Below, piece after piece: positions 7,291 to 16,981 of a stretch of 64,000 nucleotides of DNA. Source of the stretch: Halomonas sp. 1513. Lineage in GTDB: Bacteria; Pseudomonadota; Gammaproteobacteria; Pseudomonadales; Halomonadaceae. Below the pieces are notes generated by a model. The model worked only from the letters and a program-made list of their open reading frames with translations. It was not told where the DNA came from and did no database searches. The stretch is from the NCBI GenBank assembly GCA_001971685.1, contig CP019326.1:1860001-1924000 (forward strand). Direction: 5' to 3'. Made by a program: the position numbers and the translations under genes. Position 1 is the first letter of the stretch, and the number at the start of each line of letters is the position of its first letter.

Positions 7291-8896
7291 GGGCATGCCA
7301 TGATGCGGCGCCGATCTCGATCAGGAAGGGGCCGTCCAGCGGGCGCGAGGCCAGCGCCTCGGCGAGGCTCTCCGGGTCGTCGACATGGGTAGCCACGCAG
7401 CCGAAGCCACGCGCCAGGGCCAGGAAGTCCGGCGGCAGGATATCCACCCCGAGCCGTGCGACGCCGTGGGCATCCATGTAGCGCCTGATCTCCTCGTAGC
7501 CGGCGTTGTGCCACAGCAGGATCACCACCGGCAGGCGCTCCTCCACCGCGGTGGCCAGCTCCGACAAGGTAAACATCACCCCGCCGTCGCCGACCAGCGC
7601 CACCACCGGCAGGTCGGGCCGCGCCAGCTGGGCACCGAGTGCTGCCGGCAGGCCGTAGCCGAGGGTGCCGTAGCCGGTCGAGGCGTTGAAGTAGCGCCGC
7701 GGCGCCGGCTGCGAGACCAGATGATTGCCGGCGTAGACCGGCGCGGTGGAGTCGCCGACCAGGATCGCTTCGGGCAGCTGCTCGGCCAGGGTGGCGTAGA
7801 GCGGCACGAAATCGGCGAAGGCCGGATCGTGGGCCAGGTCTAGCGCGGCCAGGGCGGCTGCGGTGCGCGGCGCACCGTCGCGGGGTGTTGCCACCGGAAA
7901 GTGCTCGAGCAGCAGTGCCAGGCTGCGCCCGGCATCGGCCACCAGGCCCAGCGACAGGCGCTGGTTGCGCACCAGCTGCTCGGGGTCGAGGTCGATGCGG
8001 ATCAGCGTGCCGGCCAGCGCGAAACCGTCGTCGAACACCACGTCGTAGTCGGTCTCGCCGAGCTCGGTGCCCACGGCAAGGATCACGTCGGCGTCGCGGG
8101 CCAGCGCGCGGACCGCCGGCAGGGCGGCATTGGCGCCCAGATCGAGGGGGTGGTCACGGCCCAGCAGGCCCTTGGCGTTGATGGTGGTGACCGTCGGCGC
8201 ATCGAGGCGTTCGACCAGTGTGCGTGCCGCCTCGGGGGCGTCCACGCAGCCGCCGCCGAGCAGCACCAGCGGGCGCTCGGCGCTGCGCAGCCAGCTGGCC
8301 GCCTGGGCCAGCCCCTCGGGATCCGGTGCGGGGCGGTAGATCGCCGCTGCCTGCCAGCTGAGCGGCGCCGTGACCGGCACATTGAACAGGTCGATGGGGA
8401 TCTCGATATGCACCGGCCCCGGGCGCGCGCCGCGGAACACCGCGAAGGCCCGCGCCAGCACCTCGGGCAGCGCCTCGGCATCGAGCAGGGTGTGGCTGAA
8501 ACGCGCCACGCCGCTGATCATCTGCTGTTGGCTGGGTAGCTCATGCAGCCGGCCCTGGCCGCGGCCCAGGGTGTCGCGGCGGTTGACGCTGGAGATCACC
8601 AGCATCGGCACCGAGTCGGCCAGCGCCTGACCCATGGCGGTGGCGATATTGGTCATGCCCGGCCCGGTGATGATCAGGCACACCCCCGGCTTGCCGCTGG
8701 CGCGGGCGTAGCCGTCGGCCATGAAGCCGGCGCCCTGTTCGTGGCGCGGAGTGACGTGCTGCACGCCGCTGTCCTCGAGGCCGCGGTAGAGCTCCACGGT
8801 ATGCACCCCAGGGATGCCGAACAGGGTGTCAACCCCGTAGGCATCGCGCAGCAGGCGTATCAGCAGCTCGGCGCAGGTCATGGTGGTGTCGGTCAT
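7280..8896 (-). CDS. TPP-dependent 5-guanidino-2-oxopentanoate (2-ketoarginine) decarboxylase-like enzyme
   Basis: This is a 538-residue member of the acetolactate synthase/decarboxylase family. The N-terminal pyrimidine-binding domain has FGIPGVHTVELYRGL and the cofactor-activating E53 (RHEQGAGFMADGYAR). The C-terminal domain has GDGGVMFTLSELATA followed by HNAGYEEIRRYMD, a diphosphate-binding motif with N at its end. FGIPGVHTVELYRGL and the flanking enzymes match AruI, which converts 2-ketoarginine to 4-guanidinobutyraldehyde in the arginine transaminase pathway. The transaminase AruH is not present here, so the keto acid must be made elsewhere or the substrate differs. The start is 11 nt upstream in order from the YjiH gene stop. 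Confidence 0.75.
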   Translation of the reverse strand: MTDTTMTCAELLIRLLRDAYGVDTLFGIPGVHTVELYRGLEDSGVQHVTPRHEQGAGFMADGYARASGKPGVCLIITGPGMTNIATAMGQALADSVPMLVISSVNRRDTLGRGQGRLHELPSQQQMISGVARFSHTLLDAEALPEVLARAFAVFRGARPGPVHIEIPIDLFNVPVTAPLSWQAAAIYRPAPDPEGLAQAASWLRSAERPLVLLGGGCVDAPEAARTLVERLDAPTVTTINAKGLLGRDHPLDLGANAALPAVRALARDADVILAVGTELGETDYDVVFDDGFALAGTLIRIDLDPEQLVRNQRLSLGLVADAGRSLALLLEHFPVATPRDGAPRTAAALAALDLAHDPAFADFVPLYATLAEQLPEAILVGDSTAPVYAGNHLVSQPAPRRYFNASTGYGTLGYGLPAALGAQLARPDLPVVALVGDGGVMFTLSELATAVEERLPVVILLWHNAGYEEIRRYMDAHGVARLGVDILPPDFLALARGFGCVATHVDDPESLAEALASRPLDGPFLIEIGAASWHAHRE

Positions 8897-8906
8897 CGCG
8901 AGTGCC

Positions 8907-10286
8907 TCAGAAGAAGAAGGTGTGTGCCATGAAGGCGATGATCGGCAGCGTGATCGCGGTGCGCAGCAGGAAGATCACCAGCAGCTCCCACAGCTTGAGA
9001 GGAATCTTCGACTTGAGGATCAGCGCACCGATCTCCGACATGTAGATCAACTGGGTCAGCGACAGGCAGGCGATCACGAAGCGGGTCAGCTCGCTCTCGA
9101 TATTGGTCGCCAGCACCGCCGGCAGGAACATGTCGGCGAAGCCCACCAGGGTCGCCGGTGCGGCGGCCTCGGCCTCGGGAATGCGTAGCAGCTCGAGTAT
9201 CGGGACCATCGGGTAGGAGAGCCAGGTGAACAGCGGCGTGAACTCGGCGAGGATCAGCGCCACGGTACCGATCGCCATCACCAGCGGCAGTAGCGCCAGG
9301 AAGATGTCGGCGACATTGAACAGCGCGTTGCGAGCCAGTTCGCGGGGGCCGGGGGCGGTCTCGGCGCGCTTCACCGCCATGGTCAGGCTGTAGCGGAACA
9401 CGCCCATGTCCTCGGTGCGCTTCTCCTTTAGCTGGCAGCCCACCGGCTCGTAGTAGGTATCCGGCTTGCGCGACAGCGGCGGCAGGCGCGGCACGATGAT
9501 GGCGGCGATCAGCCCCGATACCACCACCGTGAAGTAGAACTGCACGAACATGTGATTGAGATCGACGAAGCTGGTGATCAGCAGGCTGAAGGCGATCGAC
9601 ACGATCGAGAAGTTGGTGGCGATCACCGCCGCCTCGCGGCGGTTGTAGAAGCCCTTCTCGTACTGCTGGGTGGTGATCAGTACGCCCACCGTGCCGGAGC
9701 CCATCCACGAGGCGGTGGCGTCGATGGCGCTGCGGCCCGGCAGGCGGAAGATCACCCGGAACGGCTTGCGCACCAGGCTGCCGATGAACTCCATGAAGCC
9801 GAAGTCGACCAGGAACGGCAGCAGGATGGCGGCGAAGAAGAAGAACGTCAGCAGCACCGGCGCCAGGTCGTTGAGCATCACCCCGCCGGTGAAGGAGGCG
9901 GTGACGAACTCGGGGCCGAACTGGAACAGCACCATCAGCGCAAAGGCCGCGCCGAGGATACGCATGCCGAACCACACCGGGCCGACGTCGAACATCTCCT
10001 TGAACACGCCCTCCGCGGCGAAGGCCGGCTTGCTGACCTTGACCCAGGTGGTGATGACCACCGACAGGCACAGCACCACGGTGGCGATGGCCGGTAGCGA
10101 CCCGCCGAGCAGTGTCTGCAGGCCGTCGGCCATCAGGCCCATGCCGATGTTGATGGTGTCGCCGACCTGAAACGGGATCAGGAACAGGCTCACACCGATC
10201 AGCGAAGGAATCAGGAATTTCAGCAGGTTGCCACGGTCTAGCGGCGCTCGCGGCACCGTCTCTTGGGTGGTCTCGGAAGAGGGCAT
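8907..10286 (-). CDS. YjiH-family nucleoside-recognition (gate) domain membrane protein, probable transporter
   Basis: The 459-residue polytopic membrane protein starts with a short polar segment and then has around ten hydrophobic helices. It carries gate-domain segments such as GSGTVGVLITTQQYEKG and FADMFLPAVLATNIESE. The YjiH group is widely annotated as nucleoside-recognition proteins but has no firmly established substrate. The start at 10286 was chosen because AGGATGA precedes it; a further start 93 nt upstream lacks a comparable site. Its position between guanidinobutyrase and 2-ketoarginine decarboxylase suggests transport of a guanidino or amino compound, which is inference. Confidence 0.7.
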   Translation of the reverse strand: MPSSETTQETVPRAPLDRGNLLKFLIPSLIGVSLFLIPFQVGDTINIGMGLMADGLQTLLGGSLPAIATVVLCLSVVITTWVKVSKPAFAAEGVFKEMFDVGPVWFGMRILGAAFALMVLFQFGPEFVTASFTGGVMLNDLAPVLLTFFFFAAILLPFLVDFGFMEFIGSLVRKPFRVIFRLPGRSAIDATASWMGSGTVGVLITTQQYEKGFYNRREAAVIATNFSIVSIAFSLLITSFVDLNHMFVQFYFTVVVSGLIAAIIVPRLPPLSRKPDTYYEPVGCQLKEKRTEDMGVFRYSLTMAVKRAETAPGPRELARNALFNVADIFLALLPLVMAIGTVALILAEFTPLFTWLSYPMVPILELLRIPEAEAAAPATLVGFADMFLPAVLATNIESELTRFVIACLSLTQLIYMSEIGALILKSKIPLKLWELLVIFLLRTAITLPIIAFMAHTFFF

Positions 10287-10345
10287 GAGGTCATCCTCGT
10301 TGTTGTCGTGAACGTTGTCGTCAGTCAGTGGGGGTATCGGCTCGA

Positions 10346-11296
10346 TCAATCCTGGTGTTTTACGCCGGGCAGGACGCACAGCATTTCATACAGCAGCGTG
10401 GCGCCCATCAGCGCGGTGTTGCCGCTCGGGTCGTAGGGCGGCGAGACCTCGACCAGGTCGCCGCCGACGATATTGAGGCCGGCAGCACCGCGCACCAGCT
10501 CCAGGCCCTGGGAAGAGGTCAGGCCGCCCATCTCGACGGTGCCGGTGCCAGGGGCCACCGAGGGGTCGAGACCGTCGATGTCGAAGGTGATATAGACCGG
10601 CGTGTCGCCCATCTGCTCGCGCACCTCGGCCATCAGCGGCGCCAGCGACTTGTACCAGCACTCCTCGGCGGTCACCACGCGGAAGCCCTGGTCGCGGCAC
10701 CAGTCGAAGTCCTCGGCGGCATAGCCGGTGCCGCGCAGGCCGATCTGCACCACCTTGCCGTGGGCCAGCAGGCCTTCTTCCTGGGCGCGGCGGAACGGCG
10801 TGCCGTGGGCGAGGGGCTCGCCAAACATGTGCTCGTTGACGTCGGCATGGGCGTCGATATGGATCAGGCCCACTGGGCCATGCTTGTTGGCCATGGCGCG
10901 CAGGATGGGCAGGGTGATCAGGTGGTCGCCGCCCATGGTCAGCGGCTTGCAGTCGTGGCGCAGCACCTCGTCGTAGAAGGCGCTGATGATGTCGACGCTC
11001 TTGGGCAGGTGAAAGGTGTTGATCGGCACGTCGCCGATATCCGCCACCTGCAGGCTGTCGAAGGGCGCGGCGCGGGTGGCCATGTTGTAGGGGCGCAGCA
11101 TGCGCGACTCGTCGCGGATCTGACGCGGCCCGAGGCGCGTACCCGGCCGGTTGGAGGTGGCGATATCCATCGGCACGCCGATAAAGGCCACGTCCAGGCC
11201 CGCGGCGCTGTCCTGGGTGGGCAGGCGCATCATCGTCGCCGGGCCGGCGAAGCGCGGCATCTCGTTGCCGCCCAGCGGCTGATTGAAGTCGCTCAT
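10346..11296 (-). CDS. Ureohydrolase: guanidinobutyrase/agmatinase
   Basis: This 316-residue arginase-fold enzyme releases urea from a guanidino substrate. The binuclear manganese ligands are all visible: H125 (MGGDH), D148, H150 and D152 (HIDAHAD), and D239 and D241 (FDIDGLDP). The TGTVEMGGLTSSQGLEL segment is typical of the agmatinase/guanidinobutyrase branch rather than arginase. With the decarboxylase and aldehyde dehydrogenase downstream, 4-guanidinobutyrate to GABA plus urea is the most coherent reaction. Agmatine or 3-guanidinopropionate cannot be excluded. It is the first gene of the sigma-54-driven operon. Confidence 0.85.
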   Translation of the reverse strand: MSDFNQPLGGNEMPRFAGPATMMRLPTQDSAAGLDVAFIGVPMDIATSNRPGTRLGPRQIRDESRMLRPYNMATRAAPFDSLQVADIGDVPINTFHLPKSVDIISAFYDEVLRHDCKPLTMGGDHLITLPILRAMANKHGPVGLIHIDAHADVNEHMFGEPLAHGTPFRRAQEEGLLAHGKVVQIGLRGTGYAAEDFDWCRDQGFRVVTAEECWYKSLAPLMAEVREQMGDTPVYITFDIDGLDPSVAPGTGTVEMGGLTSSQGLELVRGAAGLNIVGGDLVEVSPPYDPSGNTALMGATLLYEMLCVLPGVKHQD

Positions 11297-11333
11297 GCTG
11301 TTCTCCTTATAGAATTATCTCTTTGGCGAACCC

Positions 11334-11371
11334 ATCGCGGCTAAAGCCGCTCCTACTTTTGCCTTGGCGCC
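11334..11371. repeat. REP-like repeat with CTTGGCGC tail
   Basis: ATCGCGGCTAAAGCCGCTCCTAC is a divergent copy of the window's REP-like element, followed by TTTTGCCTTGGCGCC. The same CCTTGGCGC tail follows the copies at 18635-18672 and appears alone near 16349. It lies between the sigma-54 promoter and the guanidinobutyrase start. Confidence 0.55.
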
Positions 11372-11390
11372 AGCGCATCACTCTTACTCC

Positions 11391-11406
11391 TGCACATTGC
11401 GTGCCA
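11391..11406 (-). promoter_or_regulatory. Sigma-54 (-24/-12) promoter for the guanidino operon
   Basis: On the minus strand the sequence is TGGCACGCAATGTGCA, which matches TGGCACGNNNNTTGCA at every fixed position except one (G for the first T of the -12 element). The invariant GG and GC are 10 nt apart, as required. It lies about 95 nt upstream of the guanidinobutyrase start codon. A sigma-54 activator gene lies divergently next to it. Confidence 0.8.
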
Positions 11407-11445
11407 AGTTTACGCGACTGTTTTATGGGCAGTTTCCGGCAGGGT

Positions 11446-11512
11446 GATACGTTTTTACATCATTGCGCCGCCGAATTGATTTAAAAATGCATCAATGATG
11501 CGTTAACGTATC
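11446..11512. promoter_or_regulatory. Candidate enhancer sites for the divergent sigma-54 activator
   Basis: GATACGTT (11446-11453) and AACGTATC (11505-11512) are inverted copies flanking GCATCAATGATGC (11489-11501), itself an inverted repeat. They lie 40-106 nt upstream of the -24 element, the usual position for activator binding. They are also just upstream of the regulator's own ATG, so autoregulation is possible. Confidence 0.4.
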
Positions 11513-11537
11513 GTTTTCGCCCTGCTCGAGACCCGCC

Positions 11538-12968
<1,431 letters not shown>

Positions 12969-12979
12969 GTCACTCAAGA

Positions 12980-13267
12980 ATGCGATACGAAAAACGCCAA
13001 AAACCCATGGACGAGCGCGAAAAACTGCGCAAATTCCGCGAACTCGACGACGCCTTTGCCGACGCCCTGGCCGCGCTGGATAGTGGCGAAGCGTCCCGCG
13101 ACATGCCCCGGGTGATGAGCGCCGACGCCCGCCGCGAGGCCGACGAACGCGACCGTCAAGCCGACTTCGAGCGCCGCGTCACCGCGCTGATGCAGGAGTA
13201 CCGGCAGCCCAGCGAATCGGTCAGCCTGCTGATGCGCACGCTGTTGTCGCTAGGCAAGATCGGCTGA
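12980..13267 (+). CDS. Small uncharacterised charged protein
   Basis: I do not recognise this 95-residue protein. It is highly charged (ELDDAFADALAALDSGEASR, then ADARREADERDRQADFERR) and ends in a more hydrophobic helix LLMRTLLSLGKIG. It is likely helical and cytosolic, with no signal peptide. It begins 12 nt after the sigma-54 activator stop and could be co-transcribed. The start may instead be the ATG at 13007, since neither has a clear ribosome-binding site. Confidence 0.5.
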   Translation: MRYEKRQKPMDEREKLRKFRELDDAFADALAALDSGEASRDMPRVMSADARREADERDRQADFERRVTALMQEYRQPSESVSLLMRTLLSLGKIG

Positions 13268-13369
13268 TTGCCAGGTCACCCATAGTTACATAACAACACA
13301 CTGCCCGGTTCCCAACCTGGGGGGTAACGCGTTAGGGTCGCTATATCATTGTATTGAAACGGAGATAAT

Positions 13370-13864
13370 ATGACCTTTGCTAAGCGCCTCGCCGCCCCGA
13401 TGTTTGCCGCCCTGGTGGCAACGCCGGCTATTGCCATCGCCCAGGATATGGGTCAGGAGATGGCTCCGCAGCAGGCGGCCCCCAGCCCCGAGGAGCAGGT
13501 GGCTCAACTGGATGAGATGGTGGGCCTCGACCAGGCGCAGCAGGACCAGATCGTCGGCTACCTCACCGAGCTTCAGCAGGGTGTGGGCGAGCGTCAGAGC
13601 GAAGTCCAGGCCCTCGAGCAGCAGCTGCTCGACCACTCCGGCCCCGACTACGACGAGAACGCCATTCGCCAGACCGCCAATCAGCTGGGCGACCTGACCG
13701 GCGAAATCGCCGCCGACAGCGTCATTCTCCAGTCGCGCATCGAAGCCGCCATGACCCAGGAGCAGCGCGACGCACTCGATGAGGCGGCGCGCCAGCAGGA
13801 AGAGCAGATGCGCCAGATGCAGGAGCAGATGCAGCAGCAACAGCAGCAGCAAGCGCCGCAGTAA
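13370..13864 (+). CDS. Periplasmic Spy/CpxP-like protein with glutamine-rich tail
   Basis: The 164-residue protein has a signal peptide (MTFAKRLAAPMFAALVATPAIAIAQ in sense, cleaved near residue 24). A helical, acidic region follows, with two repeated LDEMVGLDQAQQDQI / MTQEQRDALDEAARQ-type segments like the LTxxQ motifs of Spy/CpxP chaperones. The C-terminus is almost pure Q/M/E. A role in envelope stress or protein protection is suggested by this organisation, not proven. It has a good GGAGA upstream, stands alone, and is followed by a hairpin terminator. Confidence 0.55.
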   Translation: MTFAKRLAAPMFAALVATPAIAIAQDMGQEMAPQQAAPSPEEQVAQLDEMVGLDQAQQDQIVGYLTELQQGVGERQSEVQALEQQLLDHSGPDYDENAIRQTANQLGDLTGEIAADSVILQSRIEAAMTQEQRDALDEAARQQEEQMRQMQEQMQQQQQQQAPQ

Positions 13865-13880
13865 TAGCGGCCATGCCCGT

Positions 13881-13937
13881 GCCGTGAGCGCTCACGGCAA
13901 CGCAGACGAGGCGGCTTCCCAGCGGGGAGCCGCCTCG
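13881..13937 (+). terminator. Two consecutive hairpins after the Spy/CpxP-like gene
   Basis: GCCGTGAGCGCTCACGGC (13881-13898) is a perfect palindrome. CGAGGCGGCTTCCC (13907-13920) and GGGGAGCCGCCTCG (13924-13937) form a near-perfect stem around AGC, followed by TTGGG. The second is the more likely terminator, although its T-tract is short. Confidence 0.6.
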
Positions 13938-14029
13938 TTGGGTTCTGGACCCTGCGTCGATGGCCTGGTGATGGGCCGGGCCATCGGGTAGGCTGACAAA
14001 AAAGATAAGTGTGCAAAGGACGTGGGGAC

Positions 14030-15445
14030 ATGGACGACTACCCTCAGATCCGCCATCACGGCGGTGCCGAAGGGGTCACCGGCAGCTGCCATCGGCTGCA
14101 ACTGGCAAATGATCGCGCGCTGCTGGTCGACTGCGGCCTCTTCCAGGGCCAGGACGCCGACGGCGACAGCGCCTTCGCGCAGCATCAGGTGGCGTTCAGC
14201 GTCGACGACGTGCTGGCGCTGCTGGTCACCCACGTGCATATCGACCATATCGGCCGGCTGCCCTACCTGCTGGCGGCGGGCTACCGCGGGCCAATCCTCT
14301 GCTCGGTGCCCTCGGCGCGGCTGCTGCCGCTGGTGATCGAAGACGCCCTGCGCATTGGCTTCACCCGCGACGCCCAACTGATCGAGCGCTTTCTGGCCAA
14401 GGTGGACGAGCACCTGGTGGCGCTGGAGTACAACACCTGGCACACCCTGCTCGACGATGACCGGCACTGCATCAAGGTCCGCCTGCAGCGCGCCGGGCAT
14501 ATTCTCGGCTCCGCCTACATCGAGGTCGACAGCCTCGAACGTGCCAGCGGCAAGCAGCAGCGCACGCTGTTTTCCGGCGACCTCGGCGCGCCCTACACGC
14601 CGCTGCTGCCGGCCCCCAAGCCGCCCTACGGCTGCGACGTGCTGGTGCTCGAGTCGACCTACGGCGACCGGGTGCATGAACAGCGCCGCACGCGGCGAGG
14701 GCGCCTCAAGGCCGCCATCGAGAGGGCGCTGGAGAATGGCGGCACGGTGATCATCCCCGCCTTCAGCATCGGCCGCACCCAGGAGCTGCTCTACGAACTG
14801 GAGGGGCTGACCCACGCCGCCAAGGATAGCCGCTGGCGCGAGCTCGAGATCATCATCGATTCACCGTTGGCGGCACGCTTCAATCGTCTCTACCGCGAAC
14901 TCAAACCCTACTGGGACGCCGAGGCCCATCGCCTGATGGGCAGCGGGCGTCACCCGCTGAGCTTCGACAACCTCACCAGCGTGGAGGGCCACGACGCCCA
15001 TGAGCGCACGGTAGCCTATCTCGCCCGCAGCGGCCGGCCCGCGGTGGTGATCGCCGCCAGCGGCATGGCCAGCGGCGGGCGGGTGGTCGAGTATCTTCGC
15101 CAGATGCTCGGCGACCCGCGCCACGCCGTGCTGTTCGTCGGCTACCAGGCCCCCGGCACCCTGGGCAACGACATCCGTCGCTACGGCCCCGGCGGCGGCT
15201 GGGTCGAGATCGACGGCCAGCGCATCGATATTCGCGCCCACGTCGAGAGTATCAGTGGCTACTCGGCCCACGCCGACCAGCACGACCTGCTCAACTTCAT
15301 CCGCCGCATGCGCAAGCCGCCCCGCGAAATCCGCCTGGTACACGGCGACGCCGCCGCCAAGGCGGCACTCAAGGCCGAAATCGACGCCTGGGCGCAGCAG
15401 GCAGGGCACCGCGTCGAGGTAATCGCCAACCCCATGATAAGATGA
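14030..15445 (+). CDS. Metallo-beta-lactamase/beta-CASP family hydrolase (RNA-processing exonuclease type)
   Basis: The 471-residue protein has the MBL zinc motif HVHIDHIGR and a downstream GHILGSAYIEV, LFSGDLG and SGYSAHADQHDLL, all in the order of beta-CASP nucleases of the YsH1/CPSF73-like group. The beta-CASP part has ASGMASGGRVVEYL. These enzymes cut or trim RNA; in bacteria this branch is often of unknown target. The start at 14030 was preferred to one 21 nt upstream because it gives the family N-terminus (HHGGAEGVTGSCHRL). The MntA-HepT pair follows closely. Confidence 0.85.
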   Translation: MDDYPQIRHHGGAEGVTGSCHRLQLANDRALLVDCGLFQGQDADGDSAFAQHQVAFSVDDVLALLVTHVHIDHIGRLPYLLAAGYRGPILCSVPSARLLPLVIEDALRIGFTRDAQLIERFLAKVDEHLVALEYNTWHTLLDDDRHCIKVRLQRAGHILGSAYIEVDSLERASGKQQRTLFSGDLGAPYTPLLPAPKPPYGCDVLVLESTYGDRVHEQRRTRRGRLKAAIERALENGGTVIIPAFSIGRTQELLYELEGLTHAAKDSRWRELEIIIDSPLAARFNRLYRELKPYWDAEAHRLMGSGRHPLSFDNLTSVEGHDAHERTVAYLARSGRPAVVIAASGMASGGRVVEYLRQMLGDPRHAVLFVGYQAPGTLGNDIRRYGPGGGWVEIDGQRIDIRAHVESISGYSAHADQHDLLNFIRRMRKPPREIRLVHGDAAAKAALKAEIDAWAQQAGHRVEVIANPMIR

Positions 15446-15483
15446 ATTGAGTGGCAGACATGGCAGAGAAGGAGAGTGGCGCG

Positions 15484-15891
15484 ATGCGCGAGCAAGATTC
15501 CGTCCTTGCCAAGATCGTCGAACTCGCTTGCGCCGATGCCCAACTCGACGTGGTGTGGTTGTACGGGTCGCGGGCCAAGGGCACGCATGCTGAATCCAGC
15601 GATTACGACCTGGCGGTGGCATTTCGCGACGTTGTCGAATCGCCGCTCGAGCGCCGCTTGCGACCGGAAACACTGGCACAGCAATGGGCAGATTCGCTAG
15701 GGTTGCCCGACGATATGCTCTCCATCGTCGATATCAACCAAGCGCCGTTGCCGCTGGCCATGGCGGTGATTCGAACCGGGCGCGCTATCTGGGTACATAG
15801 TCCACTGCGCCTCGCCAGGGAAGAGAACCGGATCACCTCGATGTGGGAACTCGACTATCTCTATCATCAGCGCCACTACGGCGTGTCGTGA
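15484..15891 (+). CDS. mntA: MntA-type nucleotidyltransferase antitoxin
   Basis: The 135-residue minimal nucleotidyltransferase has G28-S29-x10-D40-x-D42 (GSRAKG...SDYD), the metal and nucleotide-binding signature. MntA proteins neutralise the HEPN toxin HepT by transferring AMP units onto a tyrosine near its active site. The start at 15484 follows AAGGAGAG, whereas in-frame ATGs 24 and 33 nt upstream have weaker sites. The HepT partner begins 17 nt downstream on the same strand. Confidence 0.85.
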   Translation: MREQDSVLAKIVELACADAQLDVVWLYGSRAKGTHAESSDYDLAVAFRDVVESPLERRLRPETLAQQWADSLGLPDDMLSIVDINQAPLPLAMAVIRTGRAIWVHSPLRLAREENRITSMWELDYLYHQRHYGVS

Positions 15892-15908
15892 CATTGCGGA
15901 AGGCTGCC

Positions 15909-16331
15909 ATGGAACCCGAGTACGTTGCTTCGAGGCGTGAGCACTTGGCGCGATTACGAGAAGAGCTTCAGCAGCTGCATGATCTCCTGGTGGCCGATCG
16001 AGTGCTTCCACCGCTGGTGTATCGTGCCGCCGAGCGCAACCTTCAGCTGCTCACGGAAGCCTGTATCGGTATTGCCAAGCAAACACTCAAAGCCCAGGGT
16101 GTCGTCGCACCAAGTGACGCCAGGCAGGCTTTTGCCAAGCTGCGGAGCATGGGGCTGGACGCCACCGAGGCCGAATGGCCCAAGATCATCGGCTTGCGCA
16201 ATGCGCTGGTTCACGATTACCTCAACCTCGATGAGCGCATCGTTCTCGATATCATCCGTGAACAGCGCTACCGGCTGCTGCTCGACTTTGCCGAACAGCG
16301 ACTCGCTGACCCACACCCTCAACGAGACTAA
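15909..16331 (+). CDS. hepT: HepT-like HEPN-domain RNase toxin
   Basis: The 140-residue helical protein carries the HEPN catalytic motif R97-x4-H102-x-Y104 (RNALVHDY), which cleaves RNA. Y104 is the residue modified by MntA in characterised pairs. The start at 15909 follows GGAAGG. It forms a type VII toxin-antitoxin operon with the preceding gene. A second, more divergent nucleotidyltransferase/HEPN pair lies at 20843-21612. Confidence 0.85.
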   Translation: MEPEYVASRREHLARLREELQQLHDLLVADRVLPPLVYRAAERNLQLLTEACIGIAKQTLKAQGVVAPSDARQAFAKLRSMGLDATEAEWPKIIGLRNALVHDYLNLDERIVLDIIREQRYRLLLDFAEQRLADPHPQRD

Positions 16332-16362
16332 CGTATCTCCCACATTACCTTGGCGCCGCCCC

Positions 16363-16947
16363 TTACTCCTTACGCTGGGCGAGGCTCATCAGGTAGAGCG
16401 CGGCGGCAAGTGCCAATACCGAGAGCGCCAGGTAGATGGCATCCAGTGGGGTCTGGAAGCGGATATCCACCACGGCGCGGAAGAACTCGATGATCACCGC
16501 CAGGATCACCACCCGGGCGATCTTGTCCTTGAGCTGGTCGAACGACTGCACGTTGAACGGGTGATGGGGCGTATGATCCTCGGCCTGTTCGATGGGTGAC
16601 ACGAACAGCCGATAGACGCCGAGCCCGAAGATCAGCAGCACGATGGCGATCAGGTAGATATCGATGGCCATGATGATGCTGGGCACCACGCTATCGTGAA
16701 TGTCCTCCACGCCGCCAAACAGGTAATACGCCACGGTGTCGATCAACACCTTGATGATGTCGATGGTGCCGATGGTGAACAGCACGACCGCGCCGAGCAG
16801 GCTGGGTACCACCGCCATCATCACCAGGAAGCGTGAATTCCACAGGTAGCGCTCCAGGCGCTGCTCGGTGCGGCTCTGAGCAGTGGGCGCTGGGGCGGCC
16901 GGCGGCGTTGGCCGCGAGTCGTCGTGTGAACCAGGGTCGTTGTGCAT
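16363..16947 (-). CDS. YqhA-family (UPF0114) inner-membrane protein
   Basis: The 194-residue protein has a polar, proline-rich N-terminus and three to four membrane helices. VVPSLLGAVVLFTIGTIDII, SIIMAIDIYLIAIVLLIFGLG and IYLALSVLALAAALYLM are the clearest. The pattern fits YqhA/UPF0114, whose function is unknown. The start at 16947 avoids overlapping the upstream CNNM gene; an alternative at 16998 would overlap it by 17 nt. The two genes are probably co-transcribed. Confidence 0.7.
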   Translation of the reverse strand: MHNDPGSHDDSRPTPPAAPAPTAQSRTEQRLERYLWNSRFLVMMAVVPSLLGAVVLFTIGTIDIIKVLIDTVAYYLFGGVEDIHDSVVPSIIMAIDIYLIAIVLLIFGLGVYRLFVSPIEQAEDHTPHHPFNVQSFDQLKDKIARVVILAVIIEFFRAVVDIRFQTPLDAIYLALSVLALAAALYLMSLAQRKE

Positions 16948-16981
16948 AGTGGCGGTTTCTCGAGACGGTGGCGCGCCAGGC

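Noticed and set aside
13802..13863. CAG-rich glutamine tail as a microsatellite-type contingency locus
   Set aside because: The repeat is short and irregular (CAG/CAA/ATG mix) and lies at the end of a normal coding region, so slippage is possible but not supported.
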